A stretch of 64,000 nt of DNA from contig NMRB01000376.1 in the NCBI GenBank assembly GCA_002633025.1, forward strand, positions 71,571-135,570, read 5' to 3'. This DNA comes from Notospermus geniculatus. Its lineage: Eukaryota; Nemertea; Pilidiophora; Heteronemertea; Lineidae. Of this stretch, positions 45,060 to 57,159 are shown in pieces (position 1 is the first letter of the stretch; every line of letters begins with the position of its first letter). The notes under the pieces are model-generated. The model saw only the letters and a program-made list of their open reading frames with translations, made no database searches and was not told the DNA's origin. The position numbers were made by a program, and so were the translations under genes.

Positions 45060-46186
45060 TCAGTATTTAACAGAAAACTAAAAGCCGAATTCACGGACAT
45101 GACGGAGCTGAATGGTTATTAAAGCACCATGACGGTAGATGACAATGGAACTCCTCTATAACGAACGCCTTCTGGACTGAGAAGTGTTCACCTTGATTGA
45201 GAGATGTCCCCATTACAGTGGTCAAATGAATAGAAATGACATACCGGTATTTGGGACCAAACTACGGGGTCCTAAAAAAGAGGTGTCCTCCCGGCTGAGT
45301 TGTCCACTAAGAAAGGTTGCATCGATTTTGCATTTTCGAAACAATGGGTACGACTTGCGTGGTGACTTGACGAAAAGTTGGACGTCATGTCGGGCTTGCC
45401 TACCTATCAGTTGCATGATCACGAGTCGTAGCTCGTCGAAGATCAAAAGGACCGGACTAACGAGTCCATTTGGGCGGCAGAGTGGTCTTAATAGACCCAC
45501 GGAGGAGATACCATACGTATCGAGATTGAAGGAGACACCTCCTAATTAGGCATCACATAGGAAGGGACAAATCTGATAGAGAGAGAAAGGAGAAGGGCAT
45601 TACGTGAATGTGAATTGATGCGATTCCCTCACCGGCGGTGAATGATGATTCCATACCGATAGAGGATGGCATACGATTCATTATTGCAGAATGATAGAAG
45701 CTCTTGATTACATTCAAGTCTTTAATGGAAAATTAATGGATTGACATCAGTAGGCGCCGAGGGACGAACGTGTAATGTCGTCTTCGAATCGATAGGTCCA
45801 ACAACTTTCTGGCCGCTGCATTAAATCGCCTACAGGACCTTAATCACAAAAGCCTTCGTAGATTTACAAGTGCGTCGACTACCATCCATCTGCTGGCAAC
45901 CTATTTTTCACTACTCTATCTGTCAAAGAAAAAGTATTCTACGCACTCGTAAAGTTAGGGAGACTTTGTGAATAAGATCTGAGCTGATCAGATTGTCAAT
46001 GACCGTTTTAAAACCGTAATGAAGATACCCATCAAAGGAATCCCCTTCGTTACTGAGAAGAAACTTGGAAACGTCCAAAATAGATTACTTTTCTGAGTAA
46101 CACTAGCTTCGTTAACATGGTCAACTCTTTGCCCATCACATATGACTTACAGTGCTTTCGCTTACCGGGCCACATGTATCCGACGT
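45060..46186. other. No recognisable gene
   Basis: A 121-codon frame at 45184-45549 is opposed by a 92-codon frame on the other strand, and neither shows a motif. The text at 45130-45330 (GAGATGTCCCCATTACA, GAGGTGTCC) reads like a degenerate short tandem family of the kind common in invertebrate genomes. Confidence 0.5.
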
Positions 46187-47154
46187 AACAGATGGATTGC
46201 TCCTAAATGCTGGTCATTGGCCTACCCGACTTCCGTTGCTCTGACCACCGGGTAACCGGTATCCAACCTAGCAGCAAGAATATACTTCTTAATCAGATGT
46301 AGGCCTGTTACTTTGGCCTGCCCACATGACTTACCTTGCTCTTACCTCCCGGTTAACTGGTTATCTAACGTAACAGATGGATTGCTTTTACATGGAGGTG
46401 ATTGGTCACCTGACTTCGCTTTGTTCTCATCTACCGGGCCACAGGTGGGCTATATCAAAGTAAATTGTTTTTACATTCAGGCCAATGTATGGCCGACGAA
46501 CCGGTATCCAACGTAACAGGAACCACATGTAGGCCTTTTTCTTTACAGAGAGGTGTTTGGCCTGTCTTTGGATTCCCCAGGCTTTCTAACGGGTACCGGC
46601 TAACCGGTGTCCAAAAGTAACAGATGGATTGTTTCTATCCATGTCACTGGCCGATGTAGATGTAGATGTACAGTAGATGACTTCACCTTGTCCTGAATGT
46701 TGACCGGACGTCACAGATGGTTGGCCGTGAACATGATTTCACCTTGCTCTCACTTACCGGGAAACGGGTATCCAACGTAACAGAACGACTGCATTGATTT
46801 ATAATAACACTAAATCATAGCTTTACCGCTGGTGGTGCAGATCGTCTAAGGAGACCCCAGTAGTTATCAATCGCTGAGGGTGACGGCTCAGTCCATCTTA
46901 TCAAGCCATTTCGTATCACCATGGTGAAGTGGCCGGAACAATGCTAAGATTACTTTATTTCTCGTCATTCTCCGGGTGATATGTCACGTTGTATTGCTTC
47001 CGGCGGCCTGAGGATGGCACTAATGGAGATGCTGTGTACACATCTACGGATCCAGGGCCAAAGTGACATTTTGAGAGTTACTTTTCGATCCCGTGCAGCA
47101 GAAAGGAAATCATTCAGCCAATCTGCGCATTTCCGGCTGTTCCCACAAGCAGAG

Positions 47155-47155
47155 N
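47155..47155. other. Single N replacing about 725 bp
   Basis: CACAAGCAGAG precedes the N and GCTTCACTTTACTCACC follows it. In the second copy these two texts are about 725 bases apart (61299 and 62024), separated by the CGTCAAAATGACGA inverted repeat. Confidence 0.85.
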
Positions 47156-47887
47156 GCTTCACTTTACTCACCGTTCACCAGATTTCAGGATTAAAGTATT
47201 CACGACTTTCGAGAAAGTACGCCTCGCCCATACTCTACATGTAGTTCTAAATTCACATCCCACTTGCCAATCGCTAATGTCAAATTTCGACTTTTCAGAC
47301 CGTGTAAACATCAAAAGAGATGGTAACTTCCAGCCAAGTAAACCTCCTCACAAAACCTTAAAATTCCCTTTTGTAGCTGGACAGCCACTTCTTTCGTCTG
47401 AAAGTCACTGCCTCAAGGAAACCTGAACATGTTCACTAATATGGTAATTCATATAAACGAGATACATATGATTGTTTAATCACCCATTATGCCGTCTACA
47501 TCAAGTCATATCCCGAGGCCATCGTGAAAACGAAAACCTATGAATAACATGAGGTAGAAAAGATGACTTTGAAGGCAAGGATCTGAAATACGCCATCAGC
47601 TCTTTGAAAAATATTAACTGATATCCACAAGTTGCCTAACGATGCAGAGCTGTGTGCATGGGAAAGGATTTGAGAAATTTGGCGCTGAGGTACATGATAC
47701 GGAATGGCAACGTATCATGGTTTTCTTAAAACTGGGCTACACATGTATCAAAGGACTGGCACGACAAATGTACATTGGAAGGTTGTGCGAAGCAGAGCTA
47801 AACAATGACTGGTAATATGGCATGGGTTACTAAAAACACTTGTGTCAAAAAAACAGATACTACATCAATGGTACATGCAGTAAAGCA

Positions 47888-47995
47888 GGGGCCAAATGCA
47901 TAAAACATCTTAAGTGTAAAGTTTCTCTTATCTTTTGTTTGGAACAATAGTTTAAGGGAAACTTTATACTTGAGATGTTTTATGCATACGGCCCC
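47888..47995. mobile_element. 108-bp foldback MITE (GGGGCCAAATGCATAAAAC)
   Basis: Arms of about 37 bases: GGGGCCAAATGCATAAAACA and TGTTTTATGCATACGGCCCC. Absent from segment D copy 2 (AAAGCAGATCTATAAACACG at about 62754). Confidence 0.85.
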
Positions 47996-48555
47996 ATCTA
48001 TAAACACGACGAAGACTGGTAATTATGACATATTACGAAGACTGGTAATATGTCATAATTATTTAGTGCAGCTGTATTAAAAGGACAGGCAATAAATATA
48101 CCTAAAAAGAAAGGTGTGTAAAAATAACCGGCCATACGTTGTGGAGGATTGGCCCGTCATGGACACAACGCGATGTGATACGCTAAGTTTTACGAGATAT
48201 GTCAGCCTGAAAAACATGGGTTTCTTATTTCCGTCGCAGAACATGTCTAGGGTTTCAGCCTTGTTGCCAGTTGTTTGTTTCCACAAAGGCCGGGTTGTTG
48301 AGCCAACGCCTACATCTTTCTCGTAACCCACACCTTCTCATAAGTAATGAATACTGGGAAGATGAGTTTGCCTGGTGTCCGTGGAAGTCGAGATCGTCGA
48401 GAGTTGTGGATAATATTGCCTTGAAGGGGCCTTTGTTTAGACTATTAGCTCAGTGTCCTCCCTTTAGTAGGCCTACATACATCTCCAAGATTTTGCTGCG
48501 TGTTCCATGTCTGCCAACGTAGAATTGTCTATAGGCCTACTATACATTGTACACG

Positions 48556-49250
48556 TAACTATCTGTTGTATTGAAGGTGAGCTATGAGAATTGTCTATTA
48601 TAATTGCCTATTGTATTAAAGGTGAGTTATGAGAATTGTTTATTACTATAACTGCCTATTGTATTGAAGGTGAGCTATGAGAATTTTTTATCACTATCAC
48701 TGCCTATTGTATTAAAGGTGAGCTATGAGAGTTGTCTGTTACTATAATTGCTTATTGTATTGAAAGTGAGCTCTGAGAATTGTCTATTATTATAATTGCC
48801 TATTATATCAAGGGTGAGCTATGGGAATTGTCTATTACTATAATTGCCTATTGTATAAAGGTGACCTATGAGAATTGTCTATCGTTATAATTGCCTGTTG
48901 TATTGAAGGCTAGCTATGAGAATTGTCTTTTACTACATGCATAACTGCCTATTTTATTGAAGGTGAACTTGTCTGTAACATGTACTATAATTGCCTATTG
49001 CATTGAAGGTGCGCTATTAGAATTGTCTATCACTATAATTGGCTATTGTATTGGACGTGAGCTACATGTATTAGAATTCCCTATTGTACTGAAGGTGAGC
49101 TATTAGAAATGTAACTATAATTGCCCAATATATTGAAGATGAGCTATGAGAATTGTCTATTACTATAACTGCCTATTGTATTGAAGGTGCGCTACGAGAA
49201 TTGTCTATTACTGTAATTGTCTATTGTATTGATGGTGAGCTACATGAGTG
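48556..49250. repeat. 48-bp minisatellite, array 1
   Basis: About 14 imperfect units of the type TATTGAAGGTGAGCTATGAG + AATTGTCTATTACTATAATT + GCCTATTG. Considerably more diverged than array 2. Some units carry ACATGT insertions (49073-49080). Confidence 0.85.
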
Positions 49251-49450
49251 ATCGAACCTGTACATTCCCAAAGCATATTCATTTGGAATATGTCCACAAA
49301 ATCACGAATTACATTTCCAACGATCATATTGTACATGAATCCCTCTTCAAGCAGTATCCAATATCTTTTTATTTTTAATATGACTACAATCTCATTATCC
49401 ATTCTTATCATTTGGAGTCACGTTCTGGATGACACGCTCACTCTCTTAAT

Positions 49451-50662
49451 GGCATGCTAGTTAAGATAAAAGATAAGTTTTAGATTTCAATCTCAAATTG
49501 GCTTCGAGCTGAAATTCACATGCCTGGCTATATGATTTGATTGTTCGTGAACAAAGAAGCGATTTATTTGCCCAATGAATATGCTTTTAAGGATTCACAC
49601 GATTTCGCCCTGACATTTTGGAATCCTCAGGTTTTAGCACACAGTCACTATTCAGACTCACAGGGGTGACGAACTTCACTGAAAACAACTCTGTGTTGAA
49701 TTAATTGCTATCTACATACATTAGAAAGTCCGACGATCACTAAAACTGCGTCTATACACTAGCAACATTTTCCTCAACATTTTTCCAGCATCCAGACAAT
49801 TAAAAAATAGTTTTTCAACGGGTTGTTCAGTTGATATAATTTGTTGGCAAGTGAAAACACGGTCAAAAGATCGTGTTGCTAAGGAATGTTTTTTAAAATA
49901 TTGGAAAAATGTTGCCAGTGCACTGGCAGCTTAAACTAAGCAGAGTTTTATCGAACGTGGCGGAGTGTAAAGCAACGACATAACATAAAGCAGCTTTCTT
50001 TCATGTCATACTTTTTAAACACCATGTATACATAACAACAAACGCTGATTGTAACCACAGTTCCACCACAGACTGGCAAACACTGACAAACAATCATCCC
50101 GCCATTTCGCAGAAGGCGACGTGCAGGGGGTGACAAAAAATCTTGTTTGAGAAGCCAAACTATCGCAGTTTGCTTCCTTCTATCGCGATGCAACGTGATA
50201 CGCTTTGAAGTCTGTTGTGAAAGTGCTCATAATGACGCTGACATATCATGCCGTTTATGGATTCCCCCATTACCCAGGAAAAAACCCAGGATTTGGTGAG
50301 AATATGACCGATGAGAGTTCAGTTTGCACAATGCAACGATTGCAGTTACTCCTAGTCATAATGAACAACTTTTCTTGATGGATTATTTCAGCGAAAACGT
50401 GTGAAAGGAAGCTGGGACCAAAGTGATGGCAACTGGTGGAGCGAGCTCTAGACTGTCGGCTGCAGGCCCAATCGCCAAACTGATAGACAGTGAAACAAAT
50501 TTTCACAAGAAACCGCAAGACATAATGAATTGTGTGATCACCATCACGAACCTCAAGTCACTTTCAGTTGATATTGTAACGATCTCATCACGATCTCAAC
50601 ACCTAGCAACCATCGGTGAAGTCCAGAACGAAGGTTGCATGAAGCCAACAATCTTTGTTACA
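49451..50662. other. No recognisable gene
   Basis: Frames up to about 105 codons (50423-50740 plus) run into the foldback below and have no recognisable motif. Confidence 0.5.
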
Positions 50663-50891
50663 ATACGGGAGAATCCAACTTACCTCGACGCGAGTCCATG
50701 TCATAAAAATTTTCTAAGTTCTAATAATACCGTAATATAGAGGGGTAGCATAATGGTAAATGGAACAACTTGTATTATACCTAAGCTGTTCCATCTACCA
50801 TTATGCTACCCCTACTATATTACGATATTTTTAGAACTTACAAATTTTTATGACCTGGACTCGCGTCGAGGTAAGTTGGATTCTCCCGTAT
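50663..50891. mobile_element. 229-bp foldback element
   Basis: Arms of about 105 bases, from ATACGGGAGAATCCAACTTA to its inverse TAAGTTGGATTCTCCCGTAT, with few mismatches and a loop of about 12 bases (GTATTATACCT). The arms contain the GGGGTAGCATAATGGTA/TACCATTATGCTACCCC pair near the centre. Confidence 0.85.
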
Positions 50892-52204
50892 GTTTACTTG
50901 GAGCTTGTAAGAATATTTTGACTGAGGGTTGGTGTGTACTCTTTCTGATTCAGCTGACCCTACAGAAAATGCTTTATCGTTGTCTTTCCCGTTTGCATTG
51001 TTATTGGTTTTACGATAGCAGAATCAGATGATTAAGTATAAACCATCCCTGAATGGGTAATGATCGTAGATCACTCCGTATTCACACCTTAGCCTTCGTA
51101 CTTCTTGGTGCAGCAGAAAGTGCAAGGCCATGATTTCTGATTCGATGAACCCTTGGTGAGGAAGATAAGCAACAATATGCACTAAATACAGTCGTAAAAA
51201 TTCAATTTTAGGGGAACTTATTGTAGAATATCCCTTGTGGGTGCCTAGGAATCGAATAACTCGTATATCTAAGCCACGATTATGGAGTTGAAGATTCAGT
51301 AATATCTTCATGGCATGGTAGAAAGCCATTATTCAAGACCAGTTTGATGACAGAACACAAGATTAAAATATGCATAGCACTGTTTCAAATAATACGATAT
51401 GGACGTATATCGTGTCGAAGGAAAAAATTGGAAAGGCGCTAACGGGAGGAAAACCGCTAGAATGTGTTTTAGATGTCAGTCAAGTCACATACAGTACGCA
51501 TATCATCAACGTAAAAGTGAGCACTGGGCAGTGAGAAAAAACAACATCTTCCAGTGGACAAGACAATAAAGTGGACAAGACTATTGGATGACAAAGGAGA
51601 TGACATGCAAAAGAATTCTATGCACGCCCGTCAGAACCGTGGCATGACTGAAAGAACCCTACAAAAACCCTGCCAAAATGACTTCATATTCTGTACTCGT
51701 ATTGACTTTACAAAATGAAGCCAGCCAATTCAATCGACATCGTCCTCCTAATGATAACAGAACCACTACAGGTATCGTGCAAACGTTAGTAATTCTCGGA
51801 TTAACACCACAACGTACTTAGGGTACTCTTGAAAAGGTCAAACTCGACCGACGCCACTTTCATCCGTCGGAGTTCAGTCAAAAGCTGACATTTCTCTTAC
51901 TGCTGGATCCATTATGATATTACAAATAGTATCTTGCCTGCTAGTAAAATATAAACATAAACACCCCTGCATTAAAGTTTGTTTATCCGTTGTGCTAGCG
52001 TTTGTCTGTTGTGAGAAACTCATTTGCTTACAGCCTCATAGAGACTTGGATACGGCAGTGTTTTCATCGTTTTTGATGTGTCTGTGTGTCAAAGGCAGTA
52101 CAACCTGCATACATGTATATGTTTGACTGAAACCTTTGTACCCTCCTGTTTGAAAGAAAAAAGCAGTAGGATTTCTTTTGTATATCACTTTCCCGACCCC
52201 AGCA
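50892..52204. other. No recognisable gene
   Basis: Short overlapping frames only. No repeat was recognised. Confidence 0.5.
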
Positions 52205-52283
52205 GCATCCAGTATGTAACAGGAAGTTGTCATTTCGAGTTTTAAACTCGAAATGGCACCTTCAGGTTACATATACTGGATGC
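52205..52283. repeat. 79-bp spacerless hairpin
   Basis: GCATCCAGTATGTAACAGGA pairs with TTCAGGTTACATATACTGGATGC, and the centre CGAGTTTTAAACTCG leaves no loop. A second small hairpin (CTACGAAATATTAAGATTTCGTAG) follows. Foldback element or fixed palindrome. Confidence 0.75.
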
Positions 52284-53818
52284 TACGAAATATTAAGATT
52301 TCGTAGCTGATTTCGAGAATATATCGAGTTACATGTGTACATGTATTTGCAACGACACATTGTAGGCCTAGGCCCTTTCGCGACAAATGGCTTTGATAAC
52401 AGCCATTTGTACTGTGCGATATTCCTTTAATCAGCAAAAACAGATGAGAAATGTCTTCAAGGTTACCACCTACAGGTTTAACCGAGTTACAATCGTATCA
52501 TTAAAAAACCTTTAGTCATTCATCTAACTAATTCTTTCGGCATTGCATTGCATACGTTCTTATCATTTGCATTCAGAAACGCGATCCATCAAGAAAAAAT
52601 CAACTGACAAGTTGACAGGTTGCATTTTATTAAATTGGCTTCCTAGTTTCATCGTTTAGATGACATCCAATACAAAACTAATAACAATATTTTATTGTCA
52701 TCATATTAAATGATACCATATAATACACTAATATTGTTTAATCTTTTTTCATTGATTTTATCATGGTAATGGCAAAAACATGGATGTGAAGACCCTTATT
52801 ATCAAGTTATATGAAATTACCAAGTTTTATATATAATGGGTTGAACTGAGTTCGGTGCTGAATGTTAAAGAGTGTCATGTGGTACGATTGAGCTTTTTTT
52901 CTTTTGAGTGATGCAGTTTTGCCGTACTTAGATTTACAGATAGGGCTTCGTTTTTCCACTCCAAAAGGTAGGAAAACAGCATTTTTTTATCCACGCACAT
53001 CCTGCCTATCATGCATGCTGAACAATCATGCACCTAAATCACGAAAATTGATTTTACGTTTGAGCAGTGCTATTCGTTTTAATTGCCGTAACAGCATACA
53101 GGAAAGGTTCAATTTATTTTGATTAAGGTATAATCAAATGCCTTGATGTTGCAAGGATTTGTTGATGTTACTGATTTAATTTTGAATTCTAATGATTTGC
53201 TACATGACAGGGTTTCTTCACCAACTACGCCTCGGTATGAAAAACAAAAGAAGGATTTCGTTCGGCATTCTTCTCGAAGACATACGCTCGTGAGAGCTGC
53301 ACGAACATTTCCAATGTAGTTTCGCATTTTCCAAAGATGATTGTTTTGTAACTTTACGATCACCATGCCCATTAGACAATTATTAGTCAATATTTGTCAT
53401 CCAAGCTTATCATCAATTTGTCAAATGTAATTTAAAGCAGACAACACCTATTTTACTCGAAAGTGAACGATTCTCCCGCCGACGATCCACACTATTGTTC
53501 GAACAGTTTGGACGACCAATCAAAACTGCCGTTCAGAATAAAAGCCGAATATGGGGGCAATCAATGCGTGGCTCTCATAAGCGTATGACGGTCGGCTTTC
53601 CCGAGTACCCACCCCTGAGCACACCTACATTCAATGGGGATCTTAGCTCACTGCCTCAATAGGTGTCACTAGTGGCTAATATTGAAATGAAAGGGATATC
53701 CAGGTACTGATCAATTTCCCACACAAAAGGCGTCCATTTATAGGACCTGGTTGCGGTGTGCTGCCCTCTGTCGTAGTTATGATCCCCATTCTATGTGTAC
53801 TTGAACACCCCCCCCCCC
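52284..53818. other. No recognisable gene
   Basis: AT-rich part (52600-52850) and short frames only. A 10-C tract precedes 53818. Confidence 0.5.
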
Positions 53819-54354
53819 AAAAAGCATCGAGAGAGATCGTAACATTGCACGTGGCGCCCCAGGCATTTGATTGAAAAATCATTTACTCCGACAGTGCTGG
53901 CACCAGCAGCCTTGCGATGAAACACGCACACGTTACTTACTTAGCAGTAGGTTAAAAAATAATGTCCAAGACATCCCACTCCTGGAGCTCACAGGGAGTC
54001 GAGACTCTGCGGAAGGTTTTCACTAAAGTAATATTGAAAAGGCTTCGGTTAGGTTAATTATCCGACCGACATCCGCGGGGTGAAATTTAATTACCTGGTT
54101 TCGAAAACCCAACACTGGATTCTATGATTAGATAAAATGTATAATATTGAGGTAGTTCCGATCCCATGCGTCATCTATCACCTCGAATGGAGGTAATCTG
54201 AATGGTCGCCGGATAAGACGTCGATTCTAATTATCTTTCCTTTTTCAAATCAAATTATTGCTGTATTGCACGTCGCCTTTAATGCATTTCAAGGTTGCGT
54301 CGAAAAAGCCGCATATAAAATGCAAAAAAAATCGTCCGAAGGAAATCACCTACC
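53819..54354. repeat. Duplicated segment E, copy 1
   Basis: Matches 59798-60325 nearly exactly, from AAGCATCGAGAGAGATCGTA to GGAAATCACCTACC. No gene is seen. Confidence 0.9.
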
Positions 54355-55309
54355 GACCTGGTGGTGAGGTTAAAGATATTTCACATCGAGGTACCAGTGT
54401 GCCAAGTCTGGTGAATTTATGCAGAGATTGAATACTATACTGCCATCCGCAGTTTGAATCAGAATATCTAATCAAGACAATGGCAAGTTGTTTTTCTTCC
54501 GATGCGTCCTGTTCGCAATATCGCATGGAAATAAGTTTGTGGTGCATGCGACATCTCTTCGCAAACAGGCACGCTTTACCGCCAGCGCTTAGCTACACGC
54601 AGTATAAAACCTTTCTCCCTCATTATGTTTAGATTCGAACTAAATGGATTCTAGTTCTCCATTTTGCATCCTCTTACCACAATAAATTGATTCCCAGTGG
54701 GAATTTTTTCGCACTTTCGATTTGAAATTTACATTGCGTGAGAAAGAATTAAATTTGACAGAGTGCATATGATTTGGCTTGATTCTACAGTTGGGATTAA
54801 GCGGAGTGCATATCATCATGAGCTCCGGGTGAGCTTCGACACGAAAAGGTAGATTGTCGGCAACGAAAACAAGCAAAGGGATACGAAGTCTCCGCCACAA
54901 TTAAGCAGCTACGGATAGGAACCCACAGAACGACCGCCGCTTTGCTGCGCTGCGAGTAACTAACATCTGGTTCTCACCAGTCTATCTGGCCTGACGGTCA
55001 TCTAGCCTGGTTCGAATCCACCACATTTCCCGTTTCTGAGGGGGTGAGAGCCTCAGCCAATCATCGGGGCGCGAAGGAAAATCGACGTGCCAATCAAAAT
55101 CCGTGTTACAAATGCGAGCGTGAAGAGCAAAGAAAGTGTCCAACGGTGATTTGTTTCACGAGTTCTGATTGGCTCGGAGGCGGGGTCAAGTAGGGGTCAG
55201 GTTCATTAATAATTTATGCATTAACGGAAAAGATGACATGATTCGGACAAGGCTAAAGACGGAGTTGATACGGAGTCGATAGCCTTGTTTGGACAAGATG
55301 GTAACTAAA
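54355..55309. other. No recognisable gene
   Basis: Short frames without motifs on both strands. Confidence 0.5.
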
Positions 55310-55408
55310 GGGCCACGATATTGCCACTTTTGTCGACAGGTGGCGCCACCCGGCGGTGACTGCATCATTCTCCAACACCGTAGTTCTGCATTTCGCCTCA
55401 GTGTGGGA
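55310..55408. repeat. Short dispersed repeat, relative of 20899-20988
   Basis: Shares ordered blocks (GGGCCAC, ATTGC, TGTCGACAG, GGCGCCACC, CCAA.ACCGTAGTT, TTTCGCC.CAGTGT) with the segment at 20899-20988. Confidence 0.5.
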
Positions 55409-55969
55409 GAATTTATGATTACAATGCAATGCATAGGCCTACGCTGATACCCTAGGAATGAGGTTATCTACATGGGGCGAGGTTGATGAGCAGTATTAAA
55501 ACAACATTGTCAATAGAGGTCTCCCTTAACGCGGGTATGTTTAGCGCAGGATCGGAAAGGAATGCCCCTTTAACCGTTTAGCATGCAAAGTTGCATTCTT
55601 TCAAATTTGAAAATTGTAGAAAAAAATAGAAAGTGCCTAAAAACTCATACCAGTAAAGTACATCTGTATTCATTAAAAAGTTCTTACCTGTGCTTCTCAA
55701 CTGCGACACTGCCAGGGTTTCCGTAACTTTTAAGAATCCTTTTATTTTTTTTTATTTTTTTCTTCTCTTCCATGAAACTGCCTCTGGCATGAAAGGATTA
55801 ACCTGTAAAAGTACAGAACATTTAAAGTTAGTGATTTAACAGCACTCGGCTCGGGGCGTGATCTCAAGAGGATGGATGAACTATTCGAACGTGAACTAAA
55901 CTGTCATAATCTCAATCATTTGTGTACCATTTCTGGCCCAAAAATGTTTCTTTGGATTTCTGTTTTAAC
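55409..55969. other. No recognisable gene
   Basis: Non-coding as far as visible, with a T-rich stretch at 55740-55770. Confidence 0.5.
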
Positions 55970-56095
55970 TTCATTTATCATTTCAGTTTATCATTTATCA
56001 TTTATCATTTATCATTTTTCATTTATCATTTCAATTTATCATTTATCATTTATCATTTTTCATTTATCGTTTCATCACTTTAATTATCATTTCAT
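55970..56095. repeat. TTTATCAT microsatellite or minisatellite
   Basis: Tandem TTTATCA/TTTTCA units, with a roughly 60-base higher period (two blocks, each ending TTTTTCATTTATC). A coding frame through it is Ser/Tyr/Ile-rich low complexity. Confidence 0.85.
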
Positions 56096-56644
56096 TTCTA
56101 TTAAAATTGAAATGAACTACCCGTACTCAATTTTCATATTTCAGTAACTCAATACACATATATTTTCCATTCAAAATCAAAATCCGAAAATGAACGCCTA
56201 TGTGAACAGTTGACGCAGAAGCAGTGTATGTTCATTTGTTCATTCTTCAAGTTTTGGTCCGATGATTTGTGCCAAATCAAAAGAGAGAAAAGTTAGCTCC
56301 AACATTAGAGTGGTCTAAGATGTTTTATAGGCTGAGAAATTTTTTAATTTTGTGCAGCTATTTAAAAGCTTAAAGTCGAGTTGAAATTGCGTTGCTTATT
56401 ACATGTATTTGATGACAAAACTCATGACAAAGTGCATAGAATTAGCGAGGGACGTCACTGCCTTGCTTTAATCAGTTCGTGTTTAATCAACGTCTGCCAC
56501 TTAGAGATGCTGGCGTCTCTACCCCTATCCTCTTAATGCAGCCGCTAATTGCTTATGTTTTCCGCAGCAATACCTAGAACGAGTCGATATACAGTACTTT
56601 CTCGAGTTAATGGGTACAGGGTTTACAGTGTGCGTGCACTCTAA

Positions 56645-56821
56645 AGGCCTGTCTACACGATCATACATTTGTTCAAAACATCATCATACATTTGTATGAT
56701 GATGTTCATGAACAGATATTTGATTGTGTAGGAAAGACAGAAATCGACACACAAGCTTGGACATCATCATACAAATGTATGATGATGTTTTGAACAAATG
56801 TATGACCGTGTAGACGAGCCT
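56645..56821. mobile_element. 177-bp TIR MITE with TAA duplication
   Basis: Ends AGGCCTGTCTACACGATCAT and ATGACCGTGTAGACGAGCCT pair over about 60 bases. TAA lies on both sides (56642-56644, 56822-56824), as in PIF/Harbinger elements. Each arm also has an internal CATCATCATACATTTGTATG hairpin. Confidence 0.8.
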
Positions 56822-56993
56822 TAAGCCCTCAGGCCACCAAAGTTTTATCCTAGATGGTTTAGATAAACACCTCAACAAAAGAAAGTTCCCCGTATGTCAT
56901 TGGGCTATTTCCTATAATGTCCACGACAACGTAATGATAATTCGAGGATGATCACTTTGTTCTACATGTACATGTATGTTCTTAGGCTTAATG

Positions 56994-57143
56994 AATATGA
57001 AATAGAAATCGGGTTTCTAAGGTGAAAGACATTGCTTCCTACCAGATTCGAACCCACGGACCCTCCATGAGGCATCAATCGCCAGCACTAAGCGGCAATA
57101 CGCCTTAACCACTAGGCCAAATCCCAATCTTCAAAAAAGATGG
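56994..57143 (-). mobile_element. tRNA-derived SINE with 16-bp target duplication
   Basis: On the minus strand an A-box region TGGCCTAGTGGTTAAGGCG (about 57102-57120) and a B box GGGTTCGAATC (57046-57056) match a class-II (Ser/Leu type) tRNA internal promoter. The direct repeat GTTCTTAGGCTTAATG flanks the unit at 56978-56993 and 57144-57159, the signature of LINE-driven insertion. The anticodon arm is degenerate. No poly-A tail is evident. A processed tRNA pseudogene is the alternative. Confidence 0.65.
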
Positions 57144-57159
57144 TTCTTAGGCTTAATGG

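Larger units (their letters stand above)
46187..49450. repeat. Large duplicated segment D, copy 1
   Basis: Matches 60326-64000 nearly base for base, apart from small indels, a foldback at 47888-47995, minisatellite length and the block lost at the N at 47155. The start contains a degenerate repeat (CCGGGTAACCGGTATCCAACGTAACAGATGG variants) about every 70-100 bases up to 46790. No gene is recognised. Confidence 0.9.

Noticed and set aside
43262-45081. Frame starting MCALLRIILCC, present in both 1.4-kb units
   Set aside because: The same argument applies: the duplicates are probably alleles. No domain, and an opposing frame of equal length exists.
45184-45549. 121-codon frame
   Set aside because: It lies in degenerate GAGGTGTCC-like repeat text, with a long opposing frame and no motif.
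48556-49250. Regular 48-bp repeats considered as a CRISPR array
   Set aside because: The units are contiguous minisatellite monomers without unique spacers, in a eukaryotic genome.
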